DNA of 64,000 bases from Kitasatospora fiedleri. Lineage in GTDB: Bacteria > Actinomycetota > Actinomycetes > Streptomycetales > Streptomycetaceae. The notes under the pieces are model-generated. The model saw only the letters and a program-made list of their open reading frames with translations. It did no database searches and was not told where the DNA came from. The position numbers and the translations under genes are program-made. The stretch is from the NCBI RefSeq assembly GCF_948472415.1, contig NZ_OX419519.1, positions 1,922,001 to 1,986,000 on the forward strand. The letters run 5' to 3'. This document shows, piece after piece, positions 25,301-33,598 of the stretch; position 1 is the stretch's first letter, and each line of letters opens with the position of its first letter.

Positions 25301-25407
25301 TCCAGGTCGAGGGCGAGGCAGGCCAGCAGGGTCCTGGTCTTGCGCGAGCTGATGGGCAACGGCCGTCCCCCGGCCGAGAGTTCGACAGTACCCAGCAGGT
25401 GGATCAT
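22324..25407 (-). CDS. SARP/AfsR-like regulator (wHTH-BTAD-NB-ARC-TPR)
   Basis: 1027 residues. Residues 1-95 form an OmpR-type winged helix (MIHLLGTVELSAGG; VSTLHGYLSRLRTALRRA). Residues 100-250 are the bacterial transcriptional activation domain. Residues 285-570 are an NB-ARC ATPase with P-loop GQPGCGKSA (323-331), RALVLFDNA and ITSRHRMAEL. The C-terminal 400 residues are TPR repeats (EALGCLAQLRWRQGELRGAL; LGMLQNQLGEPEQALDNLTEAL). Such regulators activate secondary metabolism or differentiation, with the ATPase/TPR half sensing a signal. ATG 25407 gives the canonical start, although the frame stays open upstream. It is divergent from a second STAND protein. The 3' part is less GC-rich than its neighbours. 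Confidence 0.9.
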   Translation of the reverse strand: MIHLLGTVELSAGGRPLPISSRKTRTLLACLALDLERPQSVTSIAERLWDGDPPPSAVSTLHGYLSRLRTALRRANELGDATDGAPIEIVSRSGTYTLHAEADQVDWQLYYDLARQARRLAEDGDDRRALAVLRRADSTWQGEPLAGLPGLWAQQVRSQLLDRRFAASLTRFEVELRLGHFADLVPDLTELAEQSPWNERVAAHLMTALYGCGRIDEALTVYRRIRRRMYDDLATNPGEALDRLHEGILRRARISDLIDRPAASPVAAAPPPEPERRPSTLLPAPEISGRESELDLLTAAARGEWPTRAPGRAAALPVIALSGQPGCGKSALALAAAHRLRPDFPDGAFMLRLAAHSPIRSDPSPETAATDLLRQFGVPAPEIPLDSDELLARCRELLSQRRALVLFDNAAGPDQIGPLLPAEPTCFILITSRHRMAELPAVSTVPLDVLTPAASAAMFTRLVGPDRADDQDRLADVTRRCAHLPLALHLIAGRFRSRSSWDLAHLADRLSRSNRLGELRHGPDSLHRALAMSYHGLSADHQVAFRRLSLHPGNDFGLLTAAVLIDCPVDRAERLIEDLLADSLLAEHAVERFSFHELVREYAAAQELREESAQERSATIRRCVNFLTVMADRSDVECFPTRYRMSLGALSEVGGEGFPHLPPEILRTVPAPGWLAVETASLIELEKGLRADGDRKSAAVLVHVINGRLDAECLWREAIDAHRSAADHWRDEGAAEPEMHAQLALSHYALRVARYPDVDRSAHRALALAQAAHDLRGTAEALGCLAQLRWRQGELRGALALQHESLATLRGLGTAPAATAAALANLGMLQNQLGEPEQALDNLTEALPVLQSCDDLAAAVRVAMNIAGLQFGRGDVSAARESLDYVSTHGEGIVPEIDLEISRANLAELFSLAGDFDRAIHLLDGALRSFHRLDSPQHKAEGMIAKARILVLAGNPESAGEAYAGALAIARSIHAPREEAAALRGLSELAERWGRAGRSQVTPSLAAGAADGPQPPEEPGARPVRTG

Positions 25408-25475
25408 CGCGGTGTTCCTCCTGTCGCCGGTTTCTCGGTCGCACAGGAGGCGAGCATGGCATGGGTGGGAGTGCA

Positions 25476-25487
25476 CTGCTATAGCAG
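25476..25487. promoter_or_regulatory. 12-bp palindrome CTGCTATAGCAG
   Basis: A perfect palindrome 70 bp upstream of the SARP start, inside the 436-bp divergent intergenic region 25408-25843. Its TATA centre could overlap a minus-strand -10. It may be an operator for one of the two regulators. Confidence 0.4.
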
Positions 25488-25741
25488 CCCAATGTTTCCC
25501 GGCGCCAGTTTTCCGGCATTGTCCCTGTGTTCCGTCTGGCTTTCTGGTACAAGCACCGGTCCTCGTCCAGGGCGGATCTGCGGCTCGCCGCAGGGGTTTC
25601 CAGGACCGCCACCGGAGTGGTCCCGGCCTCATCCGGGTGCCATGAGCTGGCCCTTCGGGCATGAGAGCTGATGGACCGTCAGGAATATGCACTGTTCGGT
25701 CGCCACTCACCACCCCGCACGCCCCGGAACACGCTCTGACA

Positions 25742-25755
25742 GTCATATGCATGAC
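25742..25755. promoter_or_regulatory. Inverted repeat GTCAT-ATGC-ATGAC
   Basis: A 5-bp inverted repeat with a four-base spacer, about 90 bp upstream of the STAND gene start. It is a possible regulatory site. Nothing else in this intergenic region was recognised. Confidence 0.3.
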
Positions 25756-25843
25756 AGAAGAGGGCGGTCGGATCGGTGCCGGACGGAGTGGCGATGCTGG
25801 CGGAGACCGGCCGCACCCATCGATCCAGGGGAGGAAAGAGCAC

Positions 25844-27990
25844 GTGGACGACACTCGCAGCTCCATCACCGGCCAGGCCAGGATCGAAGGTGTCGCGCTC
25901 CAGGCGGGCGACATTCATGGGGGCGTGCACGTTCATTCGCACGCTCCGGCGCTGCTTCCAGTACCGCGACAGCTTCCACCCGCCCCCGCGCGCCTCCTCG
26001 GGCGCGGAGCGGAACTGGCCGCGCTCGACGTGGAGCTGGGCGCGCTCCCGGCTCCCGGGGGGCGCTGCCTGGTGCTGACCGGGCCGGCCGGGGTCGGGAA
26101 GAGCGCGTTGGCCGGGTACTGGCTGCGGGCCCGGGCGGCGGAGTTTCCCGACGGGCTGTTCTACGCCGACCTCCGCAGCCACGCGCCCGGCGGGCCGACC
26201 GATCCGACGGAGGTGCTGGGCGCGTTCCTGCGGGCGCTGGGGATCTCCGGGGCACCCGCCGAGCTGGGGGAGGCGGCCGCGCTGTGGCGGTCGGCCACGG
26301 CGCGGCGGCGGATCGGGCTGTTGCTGGACAGCGCCGCCACCGCCGCCCAGGTCCGGGCGCTGCTGCCCGGCTCCGAGCACTCGGTCGCAGTGGCGACCAG
26401 CCGTACCCGGCTGGCCGGGCTCGTCATGGACGGCGCCGGATTCTTCCCGATCGGCCTGATCGACCGCCCCGCCGCCGTCGAACTGCTGGTGGACCGGGTC
26501 GGGGCCGACCGGATCGCCGCCGAACCGCTGGCCGCCGACCAGGTGGTCACCCGCTGCGCGGGGCTGCCGCTGGCGATCTGCGTGGTCGGTGCCCGGATGG
26601 CCGCGCGTCCGCGGCAGCCGCTGGCCGCGACCGCGGAGGCGCTGCGGAGGGAGGCCGACCGGCTCGCCGTGCTGCGCCTGGACGGCGAGACGGCCGTGCG
26701 CGGCGTACTGGACACCTCGTACGAGGTACTGGACCCGGAGGCTGGACGGCTGTACCGGCTGCTGGGGCAGCTGCCGGTGACGGAGTTCACGCCCGAGGTG
26801 GCGGCGGCCGCCGCCGAGCTCTCCCGGTAAGGGCCGACCTCACGCTCGACACGCTCGCCGGGGTGCACCTGCTGGAGGAGCGCCGCGACGGGCGCTACCG
26901 GTTCCACGACCTGGTCCGGCTGCACGCCCGGGAGCGGGGGCAGGTCGAGGAGTCCCCCGAGCAGTGCCGGGCCGCGGTCCGGCGGGTCGCCGACCACTAC
27001 CTGGCCACCACCACGGCCGCCGAACTGCTGATCAGCCCCAGCCACCGCAACCTGGCCCGCGACTACAGTCAACCCCCTTGGTGCCCGCTGGAGTTCACCG
27101 AGGAGTCAGCGGCCCTCGGGTGGCTCGACCGGGAGCGCGACCAGCTCGCCGCCGTCCTGCGGGACGCCGCCGGGCGCGGCGAGCACAGCCTGGTCTGGCA
27201 GTTGGCCGACGCCATGTGGCCGCTGTTCCTCCGGCTGCGCCCGCTCGGTCTCCACCTTGAGGCGCACGAACTCGGCCTGCGGGCCGCCCGGCTCGCCGGG
27301 GACCGGGCCGGCGAGCAGCGGATGCTGACCTCCGGTGGCCAGGGCCTGCGCAGTGCCGGGCGCCCCGCGGACTCCGCGCACTGGTACCGGCAGGCGCTCG
27401 ACCTGGCGATCGCCGACGGCGACCCGCGCGCCGAGTCCCAGGCCCGGACCGGGCTCGGCCACGCGCACCGGCAGCTCGGCGAACTCGACTCCGCCCGGGC
27501 CGAGTTCGAGGAGGCGATGCGGCTGAGGACGGCGATCGGCTACCGGCGCGGCGTCGGTCTGCTGCGGATCGCGCTCGGCGAGGTCGCGGTGGACGCCGCA
27601 GACGAGGCGGAGGCCGTCCGCCAGCTCGAAGCGGCCATCGAGGACCTGACGGCCGTCTCCGACCCCTACGAGGTGTGCCGGGCGCAGGCGATCATGGGCC
27701 GGGCGTACATCCGCGCCGGACGGTACGACCTGGCCTGCGCGGCGCTGGAGACCGCGCGAGAGGGTTTCGTCGCTGCGGGCGCGCCGCCCTGGCAGGCCCG
27801 CACCGTCGAATGGCTCGGCGAACTCGCCCTCACCCAGGGCGATCTCGTCCTCGCCCGGGAACGGTTCACCGCCGCGCACGAGGCGTACCGGCGGCTCGCC
27901 GCCCCGGACGTCGCCCGGCTCGCCCGGCGGCTGGCCGCGATCGACCCGGACCCGGCCGAGCCGAACGGCGGTGAGGCGGAGGAGGAGTGA
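25844..27990 (+). CDS. STAND NTPase with TPR repeats (frameshifted)
   Basis: GTG 25844, with GGAGG nine bases upstream, begins VDDTRSSITGQARIEG, followed by LQAGDIHGGVHVH, a motif seen at the N-termini of many Streptomyces NB-ARC/TPR proteins. Next comes the ATPase, with P-loop GPAGVGKSA at about 80-88, a degenerate Walker B (IGLLLDSA) and an ATSRTRLAGL sensor. After AAAAELS the frame breaks at TCTCCCGG (about 26820-26830). The product resumes one frame back as ADLTLDTLAGVHLLEERRDG and runs through about six TPR units to 27990. One missing base restores a protein of about 715 residues. It lacks the DNA-binding and BTAD domains of its divergent neighbour, so it may be a partner sensor or decoy. 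Role unknown. Confidence 0.8.
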
Positions 27991-27997
27991 CGGAGGG

Positions 27998-28546
27998 TCA
28001 GAACAGCCGGTCGCCGCTCTCGTGGGCCAGCAGCCAGCGCTTGGCGTCGATGCCCGCGGCGAAGCCGGTGAGGCTGCCGTTGGCGCCCATCACCCGGTGG
28101 CAGGGGCGGATGATCAGCAGCGGGTTGGCGCCGACCGCGCCGCCGACGGCGCGCACCGCGCGCGGGGACTGGCCCGCGACGTCGGCGAGTTGGCCGTAGG
28201 TGAGGGTGGTGCCGTACGGGATGTCGTCCAGGGCGTCCCAGATCCGCTGCCGGAAGGGGGTGCCGACGGGGGCCAGCGGCAGGTCGAAGGAGGTGCGCGC
28301 GCCGGCGAAGTAGGCGGTGAGCTGGTCGACGGCCGGGGCGAGGGCATCGGCGTCGGGTCGCCAGTGGGCGGCGGGTGCGGCGAGCGCGCCCTTCTGGCCG
28401 GGGGCGGTGACGGTGGACAGCGCGCAGCCGCCGTCGGGGCCGAGGACGCCGCTGAGCAGCAGGGTCCCGAGCGGGCTCTCCATGGTGGTGAACACGGTGG
28501 CGGGCACGGGGGCGGGGGTGAACACGGCGGTGGGTTCGGTGGTCAT
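27998..28546 (-). CDS. ogt: Methylated-DNA-protein-cysteine methyltransferase
   Basis: 182 residues. The active-site motif is RPCHRVMG with acceptor Cys, followed by GSLTGFAAGIDAKRWLLAHE. The helix-turn-helix region GTTLTYGQLADVAG and the RAVRAVGGAVGANP segment are typical. It repairs O6-alkylguanine by suicidal alkyl transfer. Its ATG (28546) overlaps the stop of the ada-alkA gene as ATGA, so the two are coupled in one alkylation-repair operon. It is convergent with the STAND gene, only seven bases apart. Confidence 0.92.
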   Translation of the reverse strand: MTTEPTAVFTPAPVPATVFTTMESPLGTLLLSGVLGPDGGCALSTVTAPGQKGALAAPAAHWRPDADALAPAVDQLTAYFAGARTSFDLPLAPVGTPFRQRIWDALDDIPYGTTLTYGQLADVAGQSPRAVRAVGGAVGANPLLIIRPCHRVMGANGSLTGFAAGIDAKRWLLAHESGDRLF

Positions 28547-30087
28547 GGCTGGTCCTTGGGGGTCTCGCGGGTCGCGCGGGTACGGGGGGTGGCGGCGTGG
28601 CGTTCGGCCGCGGCCGACCACAGGTGGTGCAGGGCGTAGGAGCGCCAGGGCGCCCAGCGGGCGGAGCGTTCGGCGGCGGCGCGCGGGTCGCCCGCCTCGC
28701 CGAGGGCGCGCAGGCCGTCGCGGACGCCGATGTCGGTGGGGAGGAACACGTCCGGGTCGGCGAGGGCGCGCATCCGCAGGTAGCCGACCGTCCACGGGCC
28801 GATGCCGGGCAGCGCGAGCAGCTCGGCGGCGGCCTGTTCGCGGTCGACGCCCGGGTCGAGCCGGACCGTGCCGTCGGCGAGCGCCGCGCACAGGCCGAGC
28901 AGGGCCCGGCGCCGGGCGGTCGGCATCGCCAGGTGCTCCGGGTCGGCGGCGGCCAGCGCCGCAGCGGTCGGGAACAGCAGGCGCAGCCCGCCGTCGGCGG
29001 TCGGCAGCGGGGTCCCGTACCGCTCGGCGAGCCGCCCGGCCAGGGTGCGGGCGGCGGCCACCGTGACCTGCTGGCCGAGCACGGCCCGGACGGCGAGCTC
29101 GTGCGGGTCGACGTGGCCGGGCGAGCGCAGCCCGGGCCGGGCGGCGGCCAGTGGGGCCAGCAGCGGGTCGGCGGCGAGCCGGGCGTCCACCGCGTCGGGG
29201 TCGGCGTCCAGGTCGAACAGGGCGCGCAGCCGGTGCACGGCCGTGGTCAGGTCGCGCAGGTCGGTGAGGGTCAGCCGGCAGTCCAGCCAGCCCCGGTCCG
29301 GCCGGTCGCCGGGGGCGAGCCCGTCCACCTCGGCCAGGCCGTGCCCGTACGGGAGGGCCAGGGTGCGCCGGTAGCTGCGGGTGCCGGGGCGCGGGCCCGG
29401 GACGACCTCCTCGACGCCCGGGACGGCCCGCAGGCCGAGGAAGTCGAGCAGGTGGCCGGTGTCGATCGCGCCCCGGTAGGCCAGCCGCAGGCCGAGCGTG
29501 CCGCCCGCGGCCGGGGTGCGGCGGTGGCCGCCGTGCTCGGTGCGCAGCGTGGACGGGGTGCGGTCGTACACCTCGCGGATGGTGTCGTTGAACTGCCGGA
29601 CGGAGGCGAACCCGGCCGCGAACGCCACGTCGGTGACCGGCAGTTCGGTGGTCTGCAGGAGGAGGCGGGCGGTCTGCGCGCGCTGCGCCCGGGCCAGCGC
29701 GAGCGGGCCCGCGCCGAGCTCGGCGGTCAGCTGCCGCTGGAGTTGCCGGGAGCTGTAGCCGAGCCGGGAGGCCAGCCCGGCGACGCCCTCCCGGTCGACC
29801 ACGCCGTCCCCGATCAGCCGCACGGCGCGGCCGACCAGGTCGGCCCGGTGGTTCCACTCGGGCGAGCCGGGCACCGAGTCCGGCCGGCAGCGCCGGCAGG
29901 CCCGGTAGCCCGCGCCCTGGGCGGCGGCCGCGGTCGGGTAGAAGGTGCAGTTGGTGCGCTTGGGGGTGGTGGCCGGGCAGCTCGGACGGCAGTAGATGCC
30001 GGTGGTCCGTACCGCCGTGAAGAACACCCCGTCGAAGCGGGCGTCCCGGCTGTCCACGGCCCGGTACCTGGTCTCGTCGTCGATCAC
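28543..30087 (-). CDS. Ada-AlkA fusion: methyl-sensing regulator and 3-methyladenine glycosylase
   Basis: About 514 residues. Residues 1-80 are the Ada zinc/methyl-acceptor domain (FDGVFFTAVRTTGIYCRPSCPA, split here as GIYCRPSCPA, and CRRCRPD). Then come an AraC-type helix-turn-helix (VAGLASRLGYSSRQLQRQL; VAFAAGFASVRQFNDTIREV), an AlkA N-domain and a HhH-GPD glycosylase (VLGQQVTVAAARTLAGRL; LLALPGIGPWTVGYLRMRAL; catalytic Asp in PTDIGVRDG). It senses methyl-phosphotriesters, activates repair genes and excises alkylated bases. GTG 30087 matches the usual start (MIDDETRYRAV in relatives); ATG 30138 in frame is also possible. Confidence 0.9.
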   Translation of the reverse strand: MIDDETRYRAVDSRDARFDGVFFTAVRTTGIYCRPSCPATTPKRTNCTFYPTAAAAQGAGYRACRRCRPDSVPGSPEWNHRADLVGRAVRLIGDGVVDREGVAGLASRLGYSSRQLQRQLTAELGAGPLALARAQRAQTARLLLQTTELPVTDVAFAAGFASVRQFNDTIREVYDRTPSTLRTEHGGHRRTPAAGGTLGLRLAYRGAIDTGHLLDFLGLRAVPGVEEVVPGPRPGTRSYRRTLALPYGHGLAEVDGLAPGDRPDRGWLDCRLTLTDLRDLTTAVHRLRALFDLDADPDAVDARLAADPLLAPLAAARPGLRSPGHVDPHELAVRAVLGQQVTVAAARTLAGRLAERYGTPLPTADGGLRLLFPTAAALAAADPEHLAMPTARRRALLGLCAALADGTVRLDPGVDREQAAAELLALPGIGPWTVGYLRMRALADPDVFLPTDIGVRDGLRALGEAGDPRAAAERSARWAPWRSYALHHLWSAAAERHAATPRTRATRETPKDQP

Positions 30088-30195
30088 GCCTTCCAGTCTG
30101 CGTGATCGCCGGAGTGCCGACTGGCGGGAATCGGACATCGCCGTGGGCGGCCCCGGGCAGTGGGCCCGGGGCCGTGGAGCCGAGTGGCGGGGAGG

Positions 30196-31319
30196 TCAGG
30201 GCCTGGGGTAGGAGCGGGCCGCCTTGGTGAGGTGCTTGCGGTGGCGGGCGCGTTCGGCGCGGAGGCGGGCGTCGGTGCGGGCGGCGATGAAGTCGTTCTC
30301 GCGTTGGAGCTTGAGGTAGCTCTCCCAGCGGCGCTCGGGGAGGGTGCCGTCGGTGAGGGCGGCGCGGACGGCGCAGCGGGGTTCGGTGCGGTGGGAGCAG
30401 TCGCTGTAGCGGCACGCGGCGGCGATGGCGCTGATGTCGGCGAAAGCCCGGTCGATGCCCTCGCCGCCGAAGAGGCCGACGCCGCGCAGGCCGGGGGTGT
30501 CGATGACGGCGCCGCCGGACGGGAGCGGGACGAGTTCGCGGGCGGTGGTGGTGTGCCGGCCCTTCTCGTCGACGGAGCGGACCTGCTGGACCGTCATCGC
30601 CGCCGTCCCGGTGAGTGCGTTGGTGAGGGTGGACTTGCCCGCGCCGGACTGGCCGATCAGGGCGCAGGAGCCGGTGGCCCGGGCGCGCAGTCCGTCCATC
30701 CCCTCGCCGGTCTCGGCGCTGACCGCCAGGACGGCGACCCCGGGCGCGATCGCCTCGACGTCCGCCCGGACGAAGTCGCCGTCGTGGACCAGGTCGGACT
30801 TGGTCAGGACGATCAGCGGTTCGGCCCCGGACTCCCAGGCGAGGGCGAGCAGGCGCTCGATCCGGCCGGGATCGGGTTCCGCGGCGAGCGAGACGGCGAT
30901 CAGTACGGTGTCGACGTTGGCGGCCAGGACCTGGCCTTCGGAGCGCTTGTGGGCGCCCTTGCGGATGATCGCGGTGGTGCGGGGCAGCACCGCCGCGAGG
31001 GCGGGGGCGGGACGGGCGGCCGGGTCGAACGCGACCCAGTCGCCGGTGCACGGGTTGTGCGCGGTGTCGGCCGTCATGACCGGACGGGTGGCGGCGCGGC
31101 GCACGGCCGGCTCGCCGTTCTCGGGGTCGACGAGCAGGACTTCGCAGCTGCCGCGGTCCATCCGGACGATCCGTCCGGGCAGCAGCCCGGCGGCGGCGAA
31201 CGGGGCGAACGCGGCGGCCCGGTCGTCCGTCCAGCCGAGCCCGGCGAGCGGGTGCGCGGGGGAACGGAGGACGCGGGAGGAGGAGTGGGCACGGGGAGGG
31301 GGCGGGCGGGGGCCTGCAC
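30196..31319 (-). CDS. rsgA: Ribosome small-subunit-dependent GTPase A (probable frameshift near start)
   Basis: The circularly permuted GTPase motifs are in order: VLTKSDL (G4), GQSGAGKST (G1), IDTPGLRGVGLF (G3). A C-terminal zinc finger (CRYSDCSHRTEPRCAV) follows. RsgA helps mature the 30S subunit. The intact frame opens only at ATG 31161, but conserved N-terminal sequence (HPLAGLGWTDDRAAAFAPF, AGLLPGRIVR) lies upstream in the same frame with no start codon. A start at GTG 31319 (or TTG 31328, with AAGGG upstream) would reach it if one C is missing at about 31270-31280. I annotate from GTG 31319 on that basis; the body is certain and the first 50 residues are inferred. Confidence 0.85.
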
Positions 31320-31371
31320 GGTGATCAACGGGACCCTTCGGGGGGGAACGGGCGGCCCCGGCCGGAGGGCG

Positions 31372-31476
31372 TCAGCGGAGGTGCGACGCCGGGAGACGGC
31401 GGGCCGGGGGCCAGGGGGTGGTGGACTCGCTGGACTTCTGGACGCGGTGGCAGACACCTGCGAAGACAGGCCTCAC
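31372..31476 (-). CDS. Small ORF with a very strong ribosome site
   Basis: 34 residues from GTG 31476 (VRPVFAGVCHRVQKSSE and a Pro/Arg-rich end). The upstream AAGGAGG with eight-base spacing is among the best in the window. It lies about 50 bp before the proposed rsgA start on the same strand and could be a leader peptide for it. No family is recognised. Confidence 0.4.
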   Translation of the reverse strand: MRPVFAGVCHRVQKSSESTTPWPPARRLPASHLR

Positions 31477-31776
31477 GGTCCTCACCTCCTTCCTCTCCGA
31501 ACACGCCTCGCGCACCCCGCCCTGGGGCGCGCTCGATCGGCGGACGCCACGCTAGTACCCGCCCGCCCCCCGCGCCACCGATTTTCCACCCCCTCCACGA
31601 AAACCCAACTCCCGTACTCGGAAAGGAAGTTGGCGGGAATCCCGGACGCAAGGGTTCCGCAAGCCGCGCAAGGGTTCTCCAGCCGTCCCGCCACCGCGCC
31701 CGGACATCCCTCCCCGTGACGGCGGCGCACGGTGCCCGCCGTTCCGGTGGGAGGCCGGAAGAGAGGGGGAGACCCG

Positions 31777-33093
31777 ATGTCCTGGGCGACTCTGCCCGAC
31801 CGCAAGCGGGTGCTGGCGGTCGTGCACACAACGGTGTATTGGCAGCGGCTGCGCGAGGTGTGCGAGCTGCTGGCGTCGGACCTGCGGGTGCAGGTGGTGT
31901 TCACCGTCGCGCCGCACGCGTTCAACGAGGGGTTGGCGGCGTTCCTGACAGGGCTCGGCGGCACGGTGGTGCCGTGGGAGCAGGCGGTGGCCACCGAGTT
32001 CGACCTGGTGCTGGCCGCGGGTTCGAAGGGGATCGAGCAGGTCCGGGGCCCGCTGGTGCGGCTGCCGCACGGGGCCGGCCACCTCAAGCTGGCCCGGGCG
32101 CTGCCGCCCGCGAGCGCGGTGACGGGCGTCCGGGAACAGCGGCGCAGCGGAAGCGACAACGACAACGGCAACGGCAACGGCCCGCGGGAGGTCTCCGGTC
32201 TGGGCCGGGACTACCTGCTGTGGGAGGGCCGCCCGAACGCGGCGGCGTACGCGCTGGCGCACCGGGACGACCTGGCGGCGCTGGAGCGCTCCTGCCCGGA
32301 GGTGCTGCCGATCGCGGAGGTGGTCGGCGACGGGGACCACGACCGGATCGTCGCGGCGCTGCCCCGGCGGGCGGAGTACCGGGCGGCGCTGGGCCTGGGC
32401 GAGCGGGAACGGCTGGTGCTGCTCTGCTCGACCTGGGGGCCGAACTCGGTGTTCGGCGGGCTGGACGCGCTGCTGCCGCGGCTGGTGCGCGAACTGCCCG
32501 CCGGACGGTTCCGGACGGCGCTGGTGGTGCACCCCAACGTGTCGGCCGGGCACGGCGGCTGGCAGGTGCGCCGATGGGTGGAGGGGGTGTCGGGCGGCGC
32601 GGTGTCGCTGGTCACCCCGCAGACCGACTGGCGTCCGCTGCTGGTGGCCGCCGACTACGTGATCGGCGACCACGGCTCGGTGACGCTGTACGCGTCGCTC
32701 ACCGGGGCCCGAATCCTGCTGGCCCGGTTCCCGCACCGGGACGTCAACCCGCACTCGCCGGGCGTCCAACTGGCGCGCACCGCCCCGGCGCTGGACCCGG
32801 CGCACCCGCTGGACGGGCAGCTCGCGTACGCGGACGGGGTCTACCGGCGGGAGGCGTACGCGGAGATCGGGGCCCGGATCTCCTCCGAGCCGGGCGCGTT
32901 CCTGCCCCGAATCCGGCGGCTGCTGTACCGGGTGCTCGACCTGGGCGAACCGGCCCACCCGGCCGCGGCGCCCGTGCTCGCCCCGCCCACGCCGCTGTTC
33001 ACGGGCGGAGGCGGGCACAGCGGCGGGCACAGCGGCGGAAACCACGGCGGGAACAGCGACAGCCCGGGGAACGGGGGCGGCCGGTGGCAGTGA
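31777..33093 (+). CDS. GT-B-fold protein resembling CDP-glycerol glycerophosphotransferases
   Basis: 438 residues, soluble. The first half (RVLAVVHTTVYWQRLREVCEL; VVFTVAPHAF; FDLVLAAGSKG; PLVRLPHGAGHLK) and second half (LVLLCSTWGPNSVFGGLDAL; ALVVHPNVS; LLVAADYVIGDHGSVTLYASL) are two Rossmann-like lobes. The GDHGSVTLYA motif is like the GDYSS nucleotide site of CDP-glycerol glycerophosphotransferases and UDP-GlcNAc 2-epimerase-like enzymes. Two low-complexity inserts occur: Asp/Asn/Gly repeats at about 126-137 and a Gly/His/Ser/Asn tail. ATG 31777 has a GGGGGAG site. It may act on a wall polymer, but the substrate is not known. The next gene overlaps it by 10 bp. Confidence 0.7.
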   Translation: MSWATLPDRKRVLAVVHTTVYWQRLREVCELLASDLRVQVVFTVAPHAFNEGLAAFLTGLGGTVVPWEQAVATEFDLVLAAGSKGIEQVRGPLVRLPHGAGHLKLARALPPASAVTGVREQRRSGSDNDNGNGNGPREVSGLGRDYLLWEGRPNAAAYALAHRDDLAALERSCPEVLPIAEVVGDGDHDRIVAALPRRAEYRAALGLGERERLVLLCSTWGPNSVFGGLDALLPRLVRELPAGRFRTALVVHPNVSAGHGGWQVRRWVEGVSGGAVSLVTPQTDWRPLLVAADYVIGDHGSVTLYASLTGARILLARFPHRDVNPHSPGVQLARTAPALDPAHPLDGQLAYADGVYRREAYAEIGARISSEPGAFLPRIRRLLYRVLDLGEPAHPAAAPVLAPPTPLFTGGGGHSGGHSGGNHGGNSDSPGNGGGRWQ

Positions 33094-33581
33094 CGGTGAC
33101 GGTAACGGTCCGGCTCGACGCCGGCCCGGGCGTCCCGGCCTGGTGCGACCGGCACCTGGCGGCCCGGACCGACGAACCCGCCCGGGTGCGGCACCTGGCG
33201 GACGTCCTGTACGGCGAGCACCCGGGCGGGTCGGCCGAGGAGGTGTGGCGGCGGCACCCGGGCTGCGCGGTGCTGGCGCTGCGCGACCCGGGCGGCCTGG
33301 TGCACGTCCGCTTCCGCGGCGGCACGCTGACCCTCCGCCCGCCCGCCGCCGGGAGCACCACCGAGCGCACCGCCGCCGACGGCACCGGCAACGGCAACGG
33401 CACCGGCACCGGCACCGGAACCGCCGACCCGGCCGCGCTGGCCGGTTCGCTGGTGCACGCCCTGCTGTCGGCCGCCCGCGCCCGGGCCCACGACGGCTCC
33501 CACGGCAGCACGCACGGCGACGCGCCCGGCGACGCGCCCGGCAGGACGCACAGCACCGAGAACAGCGCCACCGACAGGTAG
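33084..33581 (+). CDS. Hypothetical protein coupled to the GT-B-like gene
   Basis: 165 residues from GTG 33084, overlapping the upstream stop by 10 bp. The first 90 residues form a plausible small alpha/beta fold (VTVRLDAGPGVPAWCDRHL; HLADVLYGEHPGGSAEEVWRRHPG; VLALRDPGGLVHVRFRGGTL). Then come a Gly/Thr/Asn repeat linker coded by GGCACC/GGCAAC units, a short helix (LAGSLVHALLSAARARAHD) and a His/Ser/Asp-rich tail. No family is recognised. It shares the unusual repeats of its neighbour and probably works with it. Confidence 0.6.
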   Translation: MAVTVTVTVRLDAGPGVPAWCDRHLAARTDEPARVRHLADVLYGEHPGGSAEEVWRRHPGCAVLALRDPGGLVHVRFRGGTLTLRPPAAGSTTERTAADGTGNGNGTGTGTGTADPAALAGSLVHALLSAARARAHDGSHGSTHGDAPGDAPGRTHSTENSATDR

Positions 33582-33598
33582 CGGCCCCGGCCGCCCGC

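Noticed and set aside
21882..28000. Secondary-metabolite cluster around the SARP regulator
   Set aside because: No synthase, P450, lanthipeptide enzyme or export gene is adjacent, so a full cluster is not supported.
31325..31831. Minus-strand ORF across the rsgA upstream region
   Set aside because: Low-complexity Pro/Arg product with no motif; only the short ORF with a strong ribosome site was kept.
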